DNA from: Leptidea sinapis
Taxonomy: Eukaryota; Arthropoda; Insecta; Lepidoptera; Pieridae
DNA length: 64,000 bases
Assembly: GCF_905404315.1 (NCBI RefSeq)
Contig: NC_066273.1
Coordinates: 10,540,001-10,604,000, forward strand
Reading direction: 5' to 3'
The position numbers and the translations under genes were made by a program. The notes below the pieces were generated by a model that made no database searches, was not told where the DNA came from, and worked only from the letters and a program-made list of their open reading frames with translations. Positions 31,589-42,592 of the stretch are shown piece after piece. How positions within the stretch are numbered: the stretch's first letter is position 1; each line of letters starts with the position of its first letter.

Positions 31589-34500
31589 GAAACCAAGCCT
31601 TATTCATCTTATAAATAAATACCTTCCCTCTGCCATCGCCATATCTGAGACATGGCTGGCCCCTGGATCACACTTCAGGGTCCCGGGCTATGCATGCCTC
31701 AGGGATGATCGAGCAGATGGTGTTGGTGCAGGCTGTGCCTTATTTATAAGACGCACCCTTCCCTTTTCCCCAATAATCCTTCCAAACCAACATCCTGGTA
31801 TAAATATTGTTGCTGCAAAAGTTTTGAACATCTCCATGGTCTCTATATACATCCCTCAACCTCATTCAACTATGATCGCAGACATCCTCCATTTAATCTC
31901 GTCTATTCCCTCTCCTATGATTCTAATGGGAGATTTTAATGCACATCACATGTCTTGGGGCTCTAGCACTACTGATTATTTTTCTCTTTCCCTTCTTGAT
32001 ATTTTTGATGAATGTAATCTCTGCATAATAAATGATGGCTCTCCAACCCGCAGGGTTGCTCCTTCTCAAAATCCAAAAAGTGCAGTTGACCTGACCCTAT
32101 GTTCTCCTTGTCTTGCTTCTCTTATTTCTTGGAACATCCTTCAAAATTCCAATGGCAGTGATCACTATCCTATTTTCATTTCATTACCTGATAAAGTAAT
32201 CCCTGCTCAAAATTCTTCCCCTTCTCTCAAATACAGATTAACAAATGCTAATTGGCAGCAATTTTCCACTTGCCTTGATGAAAAAATTTTAAGCTTTCCC
32301 AATCCTAACCATTCAAATGCTGTTGAAAATTATAATAAATTAGCAGAGGCCATGATATTTAGTGCTGACCAAAATTTTCCCATAAAAAAAGCATCCAATA
32401 GTAAAATTTCAACTCCTTGGTGGGATTCAGATTGCACCAAGGCTGCTAAGGATAGAAAATTAGCCGAAAAAACATATAATAGGAGCATGACTTTGACCAA
32501 CTTCATTAATTATAAAAAAGCTGCTGCCAAGGCCACTAATTTATTTGCCAAAAAGAAAAAACAAGGTTGGATCAATTTTTGCCAGAGCTTATCTCCCTGT
32601 ACTCCATCTACAATTGTATGGAAACAAGTTAAAAAATTTAGGGGTTCTTACAATCCTTCGGAGCATGACTCAAGTGTAGATCCATCTGTATGGCTTGAAT
32701 CCTTTGCAGATAGGTTGTCACCCCCTTCAGTTCCTAATGAAGACTATCTCCCTTCACCTCCAATCCCTCTCTCATCAACTCATAGTTTAGACTCCCCTTT
32801 CTCTTTTTCAGAACTCCTTCTGGCATTGGATGGCTTAGTTGACACTTCTCCCGGGGCCGATGGCATCCCCTATTCTTTCCTTAAACAATCTTCAATCAGA
32901 TCCCAAGAATATTATCTCAAAATTATCAATAACCTATTTGATGTCGGTGCCATACCTCCATCTTGGAAAAATCAAGTGATCATTCCTATACTCAAACCAG
33001 GTCAGAGTCCATCTAAAGCCACCAGTTATAGACCTATTGCCCTATCACCTGCTCTTGCAAAAATATGTGAACATATGATCAAACATCGACTTGAGTGGTT
33101 TGTTGAATACAATAACCTCATTTCCGATTCCCAGTTTGGATTCAGAAAGGGGAAGAGCTCATTAGATAGCTTGGGTATCCTTACCACTGATATAAGATTA
33201 GCCCTTTTCCAAAAAGAACCTCTTTTGGCAGTTTTTCTAGATATAGAATCCGCATATGATAACGTGTCTCTTCCTCTGCTCAGGAGCAAACTCATTCAGC
33301 TGAGTATTCCAGCGAAGTTAACTCGATTCATATGCAATATGCTAATGGAGCGAACAATTACCATTAAAGGCCCATCCTCATACCTACCTCCTAAAACAGT
33401 TTGGAAAGGTTTACCTCAAGGTTCTGTTCTCAGTCCTTTACTATACAACCTGTATACCTCTGATATTTCTAGCACAGTTACCCCCTTTTGCCAAATCTTG
33501 CAATATGCAGATGATATTGTTCTATATACTTCTGATAAGTCTATACAGGCTTCTTCTATTCGTTTGAGTCATGCTCTAGAATATCTCTCATCATACCTCT
33601 TGCAACATGGGCTAACACTATCACCTTCCAAAAGTAGGGTAGTTTTATTCACCAACAAAAGACGTCTCCCTGTAATCAAAGTCAAAATTTACAATATTGA
33701 AGTTCCTTTTGTCGATAATGTTAAGTTCTTGGGTGTATGGTTGGATCAAAAATTGACAGGTGTAAAGCACTTTAACTACATCTCCCAAAAGTGTGAAAAA
33801 AATATTAATATCCTTCGCTCATTATCTGGCGTTTGGTGGGGGGCTCACCCCTTCACCCAAAGATTGCTATACAATGCCATAATCCGTAGCCACATGGATT
33901 ATGGCACGTTACTTTTGGTTCCAGGCAATAAGGCAGGTTTAGATAAGTTAGACAAATTACAGGCAAAATGTTTGCGCATTATATTAGGAGCTATGAAATC
34001 TAGTCCTATTAATGCTGTGCAGGTCGAGTGTGTAGAACCTCCCCTCTCGCTTCGTCGACAGTTCCTCGCTAATAAACTGTTTTTTAAATTTGCGGAATTC
34101 CGGGATCACCCTTTGCTGCATAAATTAGATCAATTAGTTGGCCTATACAACAATAACCAAATTTCTCAAGATAAGAGATCATGTCTTGCCCATAGTTACC
34201 TATTGTACTCTCAACTCCCTAACCCCTTTTTTCAACTTTCGAAATTACCGCTATTCTCAATGCCTTTCAATGCACTCACCTTCCAACCCTTAATAATTTT
34301 AGATCTGGGCATTAATAAGTTCACCATAGAAGCTAACAAAACATTTTCTCATGTTATGCATTCAGATTTCCAAAATTGGCATAAGATTTTCACTGATGCT
34401 TCTAAAATACACATGAGCCCAGTTGGTGTTGCAGTATGGATCCCCTCCACAAGAATTGTATTAAGTTATAGCTGCCCAACTGTCACTTTGGTATTCACAG

Positions 34501-35243
34501 GGGAAGCAATTGCTATACTTGAAGCTATTTTATTTATTAAGTCCCATGGCCTAAACAATTCTATTATATTATCAGACTCCAAAAGCTGCCTTCAATCCAT
34601 CCTCTCAAACCCATTTCGCTCAAAAAGTAGGTTTCCAATTATACTTAAGATAAGAGAAAACTTGAAAGAGTGCTATGATCTCAACATCAACATAGTTCTA
34701 GCATGGATACCAGGCCATGCAGGTATAATCGGCAATGAAAATGCTGATGCTTGTGCCAGGTCAGCTGCTCATACAGGTTCCCAACAACATTCTCAAATCT
34801 TCTCTCATGACTTGTGCTCCACTTTGAAAATAAATATGTTTGAGAGGTGGTCAAACATCTGGCAGGTTTCCAAAACTGCTAAAGGCGTCTTTTATGGTGA
34901 TATACAACCTGTAATCCCTTTAAAACCGTGGTTTTCAAAATTTAGATTCCCCAATAAATCAATAATATCAACAGTTTGCCGGTTACGCTTAAACCACTCT
35001 TGCACTCCAGTATTCCTAGCCAAATTAAGAATTAGAGACCATTCTCTATGTGAATGTGGACTTGATGAGGGAAATGTAGACCATTTATTCTTTAATTGCC
35101 CTTTAATGAAGTCTTCCTTGTACAACTTTATACCTCCTGAAATCCCCCGCCCCACCTCCATGAAATGCCTCCTCACCTTTGTTTTCACTCCTTTTGTAAA
35201 TACTTTATGTAAATATATTAAACAGAATAATATTAAGTTATAA
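31539..35243 (+). CDS. LINE ORF2: endonuclease, RT, RNase H
   Basis: The likely start is ATG at 31539 (MAPVTILQWNTRSLRPRKPS), giving 1234 codons; the frame is open upstream to 31497. Endonuclease: LQWN near residue 8, AISETWLAPG, ILMGDFNAHHMSWGS and GSDHYPIFIS. RT: SYRPIALSPALAKICEHMI, FLDIESAYDNVSLPLLRSKL, KGLPQGSVLSPLLYNLYTSD and QYADDIVLYT (catalytic). RNase H: IFTDASKIHMSPVGVAVWIP, FTGEAIAILEAILF, ILSDSKSCLQSIL and WIPGHAGIIGNENADACAR. The C-terminal Cys/His cluster is CECGLDEGNVDHLFFNC. Every landmark acid is present. It nicks target DNA and copies the element RNA onto it. Confidence 0.9.
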   Translation: MAPVTILQWNTRSLRPRKPSLIHLINKYLPSAIAISETWLAPGSHFRVPGYACLRDDRADGVGAGCALFIRRTLPFSPIILPNQHPGINIVAAKVLNISMVSIYIPQPHSTMIADILHLISSIPSPMILMGDFNAHHMSWGSSTTDYFSLSLLDIFDECNLCIINDGSPTRRVAPSQNPKSAVDLTLCSPCLASLISWNILQNSNGSDHYPIFISLPDKVIPAQNSSPSLKYRLTNANWQQFSTCLDEKILSFPNPNHSNAVENYNKLAEAMIFSADQNFPIKKASNSKISTPWWDSDCTKAAKDRKLAEKTYNRSMTLTNFINYKKAAAKATNLFAKKKKQGWINFCQSLSPCTPSTIVWKQVKKFRGSYNPSEHDSSVDPSVWLESFADRLSPPSVPNEDYLPSPPIPLSSTHSLDSPFSFSELLLALDGLVDTSPGADGIPYSFLKQSSIRSQEYYLKIINNLFDVGAIPPSWKNQVIIPILKPGQSPSKATSYRPIALSPALAKICEHMIKHRLEWFVEYNNLISDSQFGFRKGKSSLDSLGILTTDIRLALFQKEPLLAVFLDIESAYDNVSLPLLRSKLIQLSIPAKLTRFICNMLMERTITIKGPSSYLPPKTVWKGLPQGSVLSPLLYNLYTSDISSTVTPFCQILQYADDIVLYTSDKSIQASSIRLSHALEYLSSYLLQHGLTLSPSKSRVVLFTNKRRLPVIKVKIYNIEVPFVDNVKFLGVWLDQKLTGVKHFNYISQKCEKNINILRSLSGVWWGAHPFTQRLLYNAIIRSHMDYGTLLLVPGNKAGLDKLDKLQAKCLRIILGAMKSSPINAVQVECVEPPLSLRRQFLANKLFFKFAEFRDHPLLHKLDQLVGLYNNNQISQDKRSCLAHSYLLYSQLPNPFFQLSKLPLFSMPFNALTFQPLIILDLGINKFTIEANKTFSHVMHSDFQNWHKIFTDASKIHMSPVGVAVWIPSTRIVLSYSCPTVTLVFTGEAIAILEAILFIKSHGLNNSIILSDSKSCLQSILSNPFRSKSRFPIILKIRENLKECYDLNINIVLAWIPGHAGIIGNENADACARSAAHTGSQQHSQIFSHDLCSTLKINMFERWSNIWQVSKTAKGVFYGDIQPVIPLKPWFSKFRFPNKSIISTVCRLRLNHSCTPVFLAKLRIRDHSLCECGLDEGNVDHLFFNCPLMKSSLYNFIPPEIPRPTSMKCLLTFVFTPFVNTLCKYIKQNNIKL

Positions 35244-35540
35244 CTAACACAATAAATGTTTTATATAAGTAATATTATCAGTGTTTGTCCATTATAATCT
35301 AACAGCATGTATATTTGTTTCAGGTATAATAAGAAAATAAATCTGTTTTGATTCTGGGCACCGGTCATTACAATAATCACTTATAAATTCGTTTACACCG
35401 ATCAAATGACACACTCTAAGCTTGTTGGTCTACTGAAACGTGACATTGGCGAGTTGTGGTGCCCCTTCCACAGAAGCCACTAGAAAGAATAGAATAGAAT
35501 ATTATTGACAAATTCATACAAAATCATTATTTTATTTATT

Positions 35541-35579
35541 ATAATATACCTACAGAACAACATCTGCCGGGTCAGCTGG
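35541..35579 (+). mobile_element. Helitron 3' terminus
   Basis: CAACATCTGCCGGGTCAGCTGG is followed by T, close to the Helitron end form GCCGGGTCAGCTAG|T (CTGG here). It may close the Helitron that starts at 29658. Confidence 0.5.
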
Positions 35580-36900
35580 TCTATAAATAAAATTGTTTAT
35601 TTAAAGTCACTATTAAGAGCATAAATTGAAATTGCTTTTTCAGCACCAGAAGACAGAATTATAATGGAATATCAATAGAAATATGTCATGTGAGAATGTC
35701 TCATAAACTTAGTCACACTTTAGACTCATCTCTTTAACATATTTAGTAACACTTAAATTCAGAATAGGTGATGATGATGATATCAATGTCATCATCTTAC
35801 TCCACTTTGAAACAGACCATAGTAAAATATGTTTTAATGGAAGATAAAGAAACAAGCATATTGGTCACTTGATCAAAACTGATCACCACCACCAACTCTT
35901 TTGCAACACCATCTTGAATAACAGGCATACTATGGATCTTTCAGGTGTACACAAATTATATAAATTTAGTTCTTTTATTCTATAATCGAACTTCTATTGA
36001 ACACCCAACCAGTATGTTTTTTGCTACCCAATATACTAAATATGTTCCGATAAGATAGTAAGCAGTTCCGATAATGCCTACTGAAGGCTAGTAGAATACG
36101 TTAAATTTCTATAACAAAATTTATTTGTCAAGGTTATACAACCACAGCAAAAAATATAAAATGACTAACTAAATCATTCTTAAATATGACCATCACAATT
36201 TGCCTTCTTTGGCACTTCTCGGGTAGGCAAGCATAAGACAGTTAGAACTGACAACTTGTCATGGATTAAACCGACGACAGAAATTATACCTACATTATGA
36301 TTTATGAGTAATTATTATTATATCTTGTTCGCTTAGTGTCAGAGTTTCAACCTGTTTGCGCTCCCATAAGAGTTTTGACATCGCACATGACGTGATTCAT
36401 GATTGTGAGATATAAAATATGACATTTCCGGAAATAAAAATATATTGTTTAGTAATCAACAATAACAGCGCCTGCTGGTGCAGCCACAAGCCATATCACA
36501 AAAATTGAATTGAATTGAATAACAGCGCCATTTTTTTAGTTGTTGTGTTTTCGTGTACTTTATATCAGGTGCGTGAATTATTAAGCTAATTACATTAGTT
36601 ATTCGTTTTGTGTTGATTTGTTTATTGTTAATTATATTTAGAGTTTGTATTGGGAAAGAAAAAGATGTTGCTGTGTGTTTTTGTGTTTAAAATTGGTAAC
36701 AAGAAAGGATTTAAAATATAATGGAGAAATTCCAGTGTCGCGATAGTGGCGAAAATACGATTTGTTTACAGAAATTAGGTTTTTAGAAAGACTGCTGCCG
36801 GTTGTTGATTCCACAATTAGGTACCTACGTATCCTTTTGCATAAATTTCCAATACCAAATATTAGTTTAACTCAACAAAAAGGTAAAACTATGAGATATT
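35580..36900. other. Kindlin intron stretch, nothing recognised
   Basis: AT-rich intronic DNA with no family member recognised. There is a short TGATGATGATGA run near 35770. Confidence 0.5.
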
Positions 36901-36904
36901 TCAA

Positions 36905-37093
36905 TGCCAAGTAGTATGAAAAATACACTTGGCTAGCTGGATGCCTCCATTCCAATTTATTGTTCTCCTTGACCTGATGTTTATTTTCTACAACGAAGAC
37001 TGTGTGGAATGATATTGGTTACGGTGACTTGAATAATTTGAGAAATCTTGCTAGAAAACACGATCAATCTGACAGAACGGCAGAAAAATGTTA
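36905..37093 (+). pseudogene. hAT/ZMYM1-type transposase N-terminal relic
   Basis: Reading + from about 36908: KYTWLAGCLHSNLLFSLT, stop, CLFSTTKTVWNDIGYGDLNN and LRNLARKHDQSDRTAEKC. This is the W.....(N)..LFC..CLLFS....W...G..DL..L......H..S..H pattern of the TTF-type zinc finger at the N-terminus of hAT/ZMYM1-like proteins. Key Cys positions are partly lost. No DDE or dimerisation region was recognised downstream. Confidence 0.55.
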
Positions 37094-37328
37094 GTAAGTG
37101 AACTTATATTTATCCTTATAACAGAAACTAAATTTTTAAATATTAATCGCAACTACGACTAGTTAGGCTTACAGTGCCTACCGCGCTGGAAAACCAATGC
37201 ACGCCCCTGTCCGGGGGCTACCAGTTTTGCAAGTGATGTGGGCTATCTATCAACTTCATCGAATTAATTCTTTACTAAGTAACATTAGTTATTGAAAATA
37301 GCATCATTATGGATTATGTCACATATTC

Positions 37329-37344
37329 CTGCCCCCCCCCCCCC
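37329..37344. repeat. Poly(C) run
   Basis: An unbroken run of C in an otherwise AT-rich stretch. A second run is at about 45919-45930. These are mononucleotide repeats prone to sequencing error. Confidence 0.9.
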
Positions 37345-37729
37345 CACCCTTCCCTTCTGACCAAGCAATTTATAAAATTCGCATTCAATCTTTATTGAAT
37401 ATTCATCACATACTGATAGGGAAAGATGTAACAGGTTTACAGGCTAAACCAGTACCAGATAAACAGGGTGAGAGAGTGAGATGGCTTGTGTGTTGGTACG
37501 GGATAGCAAGATGCGCGTACGCCGCGGCTCGCGTCCTTCACAGACGGTATGTTATACAGGATGGGTTTTTGTCGCAACATAGGGCTGTCACTACAATAAC
37601 AATTTAAAATGTCAAATAATTTGAGAATATTGGATGTTATTATATTTAATTAATACGTTATTGGATTTTATTCAAACGTTGTGAGCCTTCTTGAGTGTAA
37701 ATTCAGCTAAGATTCGTCTTTAATCAATA

Positions 37730-37820
37730 CGACACGTGTTTCGCCTCTACACGAGGCATCCTCAGGAGATGTTGACTGGGAGTCTTGGAGTCAGAATTTG
37801 GCGAGTCAACATCCCCTGAC
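37730..37820. repeat. Repeat with 38-nt exact match at 62.0 kb, plus hairpin
   Basis: Positions 37730-37767 are identical to 62017-62054 (GACACGTGTTTCGCCTCTAC... to CATCCTCAGGA), including the small hairpin GCCTC-TACAC-GAGGC. Immediately after, CTCAGGAGATGTTGACT (37761-37777) pairs with AGTCAACATCCCCTGA (from 37804). It is an interspersed repeat of unknown class. Confidence 0.65.
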
Positions 37821-37854
37821 TCATGTAGGTTACGGCAATGACACTTATGAATGT

Positions 37855-37960
37855 CAAAAAAATTTTTTTTTATTGAATCTATCGCTACTTCGTAAAGGGT
37901 TGAGCTAATGAGAAGAAGTAGCAAGAAACTCCATGCCACTCTTTTAAATCAAGATAATAT
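37855..37960 (-). mobile_element. LINE 3' tail relic with GTTTCTTGC motif
   Basis: The reverse complement contains GGAGTTTCTTGCTACTTCTT CTC and ends in an A-rich run (TTTTTTTTTATTGAATC in + sense), like the LINE B tails. No coding part is kept. Confidence 0.5.
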
Positions 37961-38185
37961 ATCAATAAGAAAAATAATATAAATTCTTATTCTATTTGCT
38001 TCTTTTATATATTATGTGTGCCGTCTTCGTCTGCTGCAGTAGGTACTGCCACCACACAGACATTTCATATTTGTTTCAAGGTGACGGATTGACAGCGACG
38101 TGATCAGTCTCCAGACGTATCACGCTACGCCTTAGCTAGTTTTGGATTGAGTTTCAGATCAGATACCGCTTAAAATCGTGATAGA

Positions 38186-38263
38186 ATTGTGAAATCCGAC
38201 ATGTTTCAGTTATGGTTCCTAGACAACTCTATACTTAACATATTTTGCATGTCAAGTGACGAA
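38186..38263 (+). repeat. Dispersed repeat, partner of 2122-2213
   Basis: Shares GTGAAATCCGACATGTTTCA and CATATTTTGCATGTCAA with the inverted copy at 2.1 kb. Confidence 0.55.
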
Positions 38264-38311
38264 AAATATTGCATTATAAATAATATTATGTTAACATCTT
38301 ATAAGTAATGT

Positions 38312-38453
38312 TAAGCATTTATATGATGAATATGGATGTTTGTTTCCGAGTCATGGATGTTTAAGTGTATTTATGTATGTTTATATGAATTTATGTATGT
38401 TTAAATAAGTATATTGTATTAAATATATCGTTGTCTTGTAACCCATAACACAG
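38312..38453 (+). mobile_element. tRNA-headed SINE, body only
   Basis: AGCATTTATATGATGAATAT, GTTTCCGAGTCATGGATGTT and TCTTGTAACCCATAACACAG match the body of the SINE at 43282-43477, but the tRNA-like head is missing. Confidence 0.75.
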
Positions 38454-38872
38454 ATAATTTGTGTAAAATCTTAACTACAATGTTTCTTGCAAAGAAAATT
38501 TCATTTCATTTCAATCGTCTGCTCGATACTTTAATTATTTACATCCAGTTTCTCACAATTATTTAAGCCTGTACAAGTCAATCGTGAATACCTCCGGAAT
38601 AACTCGCAAGTGGCAACCCTGCCTGCAGGTGAACTACCGTTGGTGACATGGTAATTGCATCAAGATTAGACGTGAACCTGGGAGTAAATGGGATGTTAAT
38701 TGATTGATTAAAGATTTCTCGTATTAAATGGCTCGTTTAAAGACATTTTTAGAGTTTGTTTTCTATGTTAAACATACTTGCAACGATATGTTTATCGGTA
38801 TTAAGGTTATTCATATTCTACATCGCACAAGTGATCGTTTTTGGCCGCTGTCTATGGTCAATTTCAATACTA

Positions 38873-39163
38873 TTTTTTTTTAAATGAAAATAAGGGACGA
38901 TACGAGTAGGACGTTCAACTGTTGGTAATTGATATGCCCTGCCCATTACAATGCATACATTACATGCCGCTCAGGATTCTTGAAAAATCTAAAATTTCTG
39001 AGCGGCACTACAATTGCTCTCGTCACCTAGATACATAAGATGTTAAGTCACATTTGCCCAGTAATTTCACTAGCTACGGCGCCCTTCACACCGAAACACA
39101 ATAATGCTTACACATTACTGCTTCACACCCATAAGATAGCCGGCGTCCTCTGCAAAGGAGCCT
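38873..39163 (-). mobile_element. Hairpin SINE copy
   Basis: The poly(A) end (T-run) is at 38873. The hairpin ATGCCGCTCAG...CTGAGCGGCACT is kept with an extra ACATT insertion on its left arm. The head retains CTCTGCAAAGGAGCC but lacks the block containing GGCGCCGTTGTGG. Confidence 0.85.
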
Positions 39164-39784
39164 AAATTGGAGAAACGGTACGATTTTCTGCTTTTAGCAT
39201 TTCAATAACCATTCTACGGATTGGTATAAGTAATGATCTTTTTCTTCAATACATCTTGTTTTGTTAATTGGCATTTGTATGACATTGACAGATAAACGTT
39301 TAAGGACTTTTCTAGAAGTCTTTCTATACGCAGAATTCCCGCTGGATGCTTCAGCTACAACTTACCACCTTTTTTATTTAATTTTTTAATCTTGTACATA
39401 TTATTTAGAACACATATATATTTGTGAACCGTATGACATGCATTGGAGTCTATCCATCCATTTTTTTTCAATGGTAGTTTTTTAAGATTAAGATTTGTTT
39501 GGTTTTGATTTCATTATTGATTTTTATATCCAGAATGTGTTCTTAGATGTCACGTTTATTCTCCTATCAAATCTATTTTGGTTTTAGATTTGCCAAAATG
39601 TAATGCATTTCCTAAATATATATAGAACACTCTAGGCATCTAAGCTCCATAGTTATACTATCCACACTGTTATTATTATTATAGACATGATATTTTTTAT
39701 TTCTGTATGTTTATTAGGTTCTCAATCACACCTAAACGGCTGAATGGATCTCAATAACACAAATATAGTTTATTTGCTGTATTT

Positions 39785-40097
39785 TTTATGACAACAAGGG
39801 ACGAGACGAGCCGGACGTTCAGCTGACGGTAATTGATACGCCCTGTCCATTACGATGTAGTGCCGCTCAGGATTCTAGAAAATCCTGAAAATTCTGATTG
39901 GCACTACAATAATTGCGCTCGTCTCCTTGAGACGAGCGTTGATGTTAAGTTTCATTTTCCCAGTAATTTAAATAGGTACGGCGCCCTTCAGAGCGAAACT
40001 CATAAATCCTTACACATTGCTGCTTCAGGGCAGAATAGGCGCCGTTGTGGTACCCATAATCTAGCCGGCATCCTGTGTAAAGGAGCCTCCCACTGGT
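39785..40097 (-). mobile_element. Hairpin SINE, nearly full length
   Basis: The longest copy, from the T-run side near 39785 to the head CAAAGGAGCCTCCCACTGG (reverse sense) at 40097, about 313 bases. It shows all blocks: 3' tail, hairpin (right arm eroded to TGATTGGCACT), GGCGCCCTTCAG, GGCAGAATAGGCGCC and the head. No clear A/B boxes are seen, so its promoter type is unsettled. Confidence 0.85.
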
Positions 40098-40404
40098 AAA
40101 ACGTTTTAGTACTTACGTATAGAATAAGTTTTAGTGATGTCAAGCGTACTATAAGCTATTATATCATAATATTGTAGAATGTATTCGTTCGTGTTACAAA
40201 ATGGAAAATATTACGTTACATAATCGGACAAGACTGCACCTACGCAAATTTAGCCCAGATTATTATAAAGTTTCGTTCAATATTCGCCCACCGCCTTGAG
40301 TATTTTTGAATAATTCAATATTTACTCAGACAACATGACTGACTTAGGTGGCGAGTTGTTGCTGTAAGCAAGTTTCGTAAGAATTGTATTTATAAATGGC
40401 GGGA

Positions 40405-40955
40405 AGGACTCCGAGAATTTGTGGCTTGAGGTTGTGAATGAAGGTCATTTGAACGGAATAATCTCGCATTCTCCGTGTAACTTCCAAACTGAAAACCTCT
40501 TTAACCGACTTAAAAAAGGAGGAGGTTCTCAATTCGATCGGTATTTTTTTTATGTATGTACACCGATTACGCTGAGATTTATGATCCGATTTACGTAATT
40601 CTTCATTAGTTCGATGCGGAATAGATGGTCGCTGGTCCCATCAGATTTTTTACATAGTTTTGACCAGTAGTTTTCATTTTATGCACACGTTTTATGAAAA
40701 TTTTTGCTTACGTGGATGATGTAATTCTTTTTGTGTACGATTTTTCTAGCAGTTTTCATTCAGGTTGATTATATATTATTATTATTAACTGACACTAAAA
40801 AGTAAAAAATAAAAAAACTACGTTTAAATAAACTGACTCCGAAAATTTGTGGCTTGAGCACTCGTTAATTACCTACGTCAAAGTATGAAGGTTCTTTGAA
40901 CGGAAAAATCTCGAATTCTCCGTGTTAGTTGCAGCCTGAAAACCTCTTTTTAATA
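40405..40955. repeat. Direct repeat pair, ~110 bp
   Basis: GACTCCGAGAATTTGTGGCT...CTGAAAACCTCTTTA at 40407-40502 recurs at 40846-40950 (GACTCCGAAAATTTGTGGCT...CTGAAAACCTCTTT), with small indels. One copy ends at the left foldback arm and the other lies inside the foldback. Confidence 0.7.
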
Positions 40956-41306
40956 ATTAGCTAGGCTAGATTATGGGTACCACAACGGCGCCTATTTCTG
41001 CCGTGAAGTAGTAATGTATTTCTGTCTGAAGGGCGCCGTAGCTAGTGAAATTACTGGGCAAATGAGTCTTAACATCTCATGTCTCAAAGTGACGAACGCA
41101 GTTGTAGTACTGCCCAGAATATTTGGGGTTTTCAAGAATCCTGAGCGGCACTGCATTGTAATGGGCAGGGCGTATAGTTTACCATCAGCTGAACGTCTTG
41201 CTCATCTATGTTCTTAAAACTATTTCACAGCATTTTGAAGTAAGCGTAATAATATAAAAAAAAATACAATCGAATTGAGAACCTCGTCCTTTTTGAAGTC
41301 GGTTAA
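40501..41306. mobile_element. Foldback / TIR element with nested SINE
   Basis: The left arm 40501-40553 (TTAACCGACTTAAAAAAGGA, GGAGGTTCTCAATTCGAT) matches the right arm 41254-41306 in reverse complement with few differences over about 50 bases. The interior holds no transposase and includes a hairpin SINE at 40966-41206. Confidence 0.7.
40966..41206 (+). mobile_element. Hairpin SINE nested in foldback
   Basis: It begins GCTAGATTATGGGTACCACA, continues through GGCGCCTATTTCTGCCGTG and the hairpin, and ends CATCAGCTGAACGTCTTGCT. The left hairpin arm is mutated (GTACTGCCCAG). The poly(A) is lost. Confidence 0.8.
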
Positions 41307-41309
41307 AAA

Positions 41310-42245
41310 TATTTTTTTTTTACGCAGTTGTGTAATTTTGACTACAAATATTATCCAAAACATGGTCATCCATTGAACATTATACTTTTTATTTAACGAC
41401 TTGCGAATCACTAACAGCAATGTGGTTGTTTTTTCTACGAACAAGTCGGCGTCAATTTCGCCTTTTAATGACCATTTATTGTAGGGCACAGTTATTCGCT
41501 CCACGAGTACCGAGTTGTTTACATTTGGGTTGAATTACCGTCATACGCAGAACAGTGAGCCTTTTGTAAACACTATTAAGGCTGGGGACCGAGCCAGTGG
41601 CCTTGAGGAATCGAACGGAGCTAGGTTATTACCTCTTTCGCACAAGATCGCCATAGTTTTCATTCAGAAATATAAAAAAATATAGAAAAATAACAACACT
41701 ATGTCATGTTAAATAGTATTGGTGTACTATTAATAAATTTTCGTAACTTTTTTATCTAGATTTAATGATCAGTATAGTTCCAACTGTAAAAGTTAGTTCG
41801 ATGGTTTTTTTTGCGCACTGTCTAAAAAAATATAAATGTAAAGAAAAAATGAATTTTCATCTCATATTGTGTGGATATTATAATTATTTTATGTAAAAAT
41901 ACAGGCTTTATGTAACCCGTCAAGAAATGGTTTCAGTTATGTGCTGTTTTGGCGATTTTTTGGGATAGCAGCCTTAAGCTCTGTTCAGAATATTGGTCCC
42001 TACATACGTCCGTACATACGTCAAACATACTCCCCCTGATTTGCAGGAGATTACATCCCTGGCGTCTTGCATTCTTATTGATGATCGAGATTATGGAATC
42101 CATATGTATATGTAAAAAAAGCCGGTTAAACCAACCGAAACAGTCAATTTCAGACCAATAAGACCATTGCCGGGAAGCAATGGTTGCAGCTGATTTCTAT
42201 CCTGCCAAACTATCTTTTGTTTCTATGTATGTTGTTAAATATACA
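41310..42245. other. Intronic stretch, nothing recognised
   Basis: No gene or family repeat was recognised. Confidence 0.5.
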
Positions 42246-42249
42246 TACA

Positions 42250-42592
42250 CTTTTATAATTAGTCGTTGTTCAGGCATTATCTATAAGTAAATTTAAATGT
42301 TTTATAATAAAAATGGCTCTGTCGTTAATCCTACTACTCCAAAGGTGAATATTAGCGACCGGACAGCATGGGACTAGATTATGATTATTTTATAGCAATA
42401 ACAATGACAGTACAATATTGTATATTTTATTAAAATCGGCGCAAAAAAGGAATGCTGGGAGAGTTTCTTGCGCCTTTTCTTCTCGCTCAGAGCGCCATTT
42501 GTTTTTCGAAGCAGTGGAAAGTTTGAAATGACATCAAAAATAATTCTAAACGAATCAATTTTGAGAAAATAAATGCCTTTTGTTTCAATTCT
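42250..42592 (+). mobile_element. LINE B 3' end
   Basis: Matches 8080-8425: GTTCAGGCATTAT, GACAGTACAATATTGTAT, GCTGGGAGAGTTTCTTGCGC, CAGAGCGCCATTTGTTT and TCAATTTTGAGAAAATAAAT. Only the last codons and the 3' UTR remain. Confidence 0.85.

Larger units (their letters stand above)
30040..35340 (+). mobile_element. I/Nimb-like LINE with two open ORFs
   Basis: This is the most complete element in the window: 5' UTR, ORF1 (30188-31588) with zinc knuckles, ORF2 (31539-35243) with endonuclease, RT and RNase H, then a short 3' UTR with AATAAA. The ORFs overlap by 50 bases in different frames. RNase H plus a three-knuckle ORF1 points to the I superfamily (I or Nimb). Exact ends and target duplication could not be fixed, so the outer coordinates are estimates. 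It lies in kindlin intron 1, sense to the gene. Both ORFs being uninterrupted suggests a young copy. Confidence 0.8.

Noticed and set aside
37395..37607. 70-codon + strand open frame after the poly(C) run
   Set aside because: No motif, no splice context and no homologue I can recall; left unannotated.
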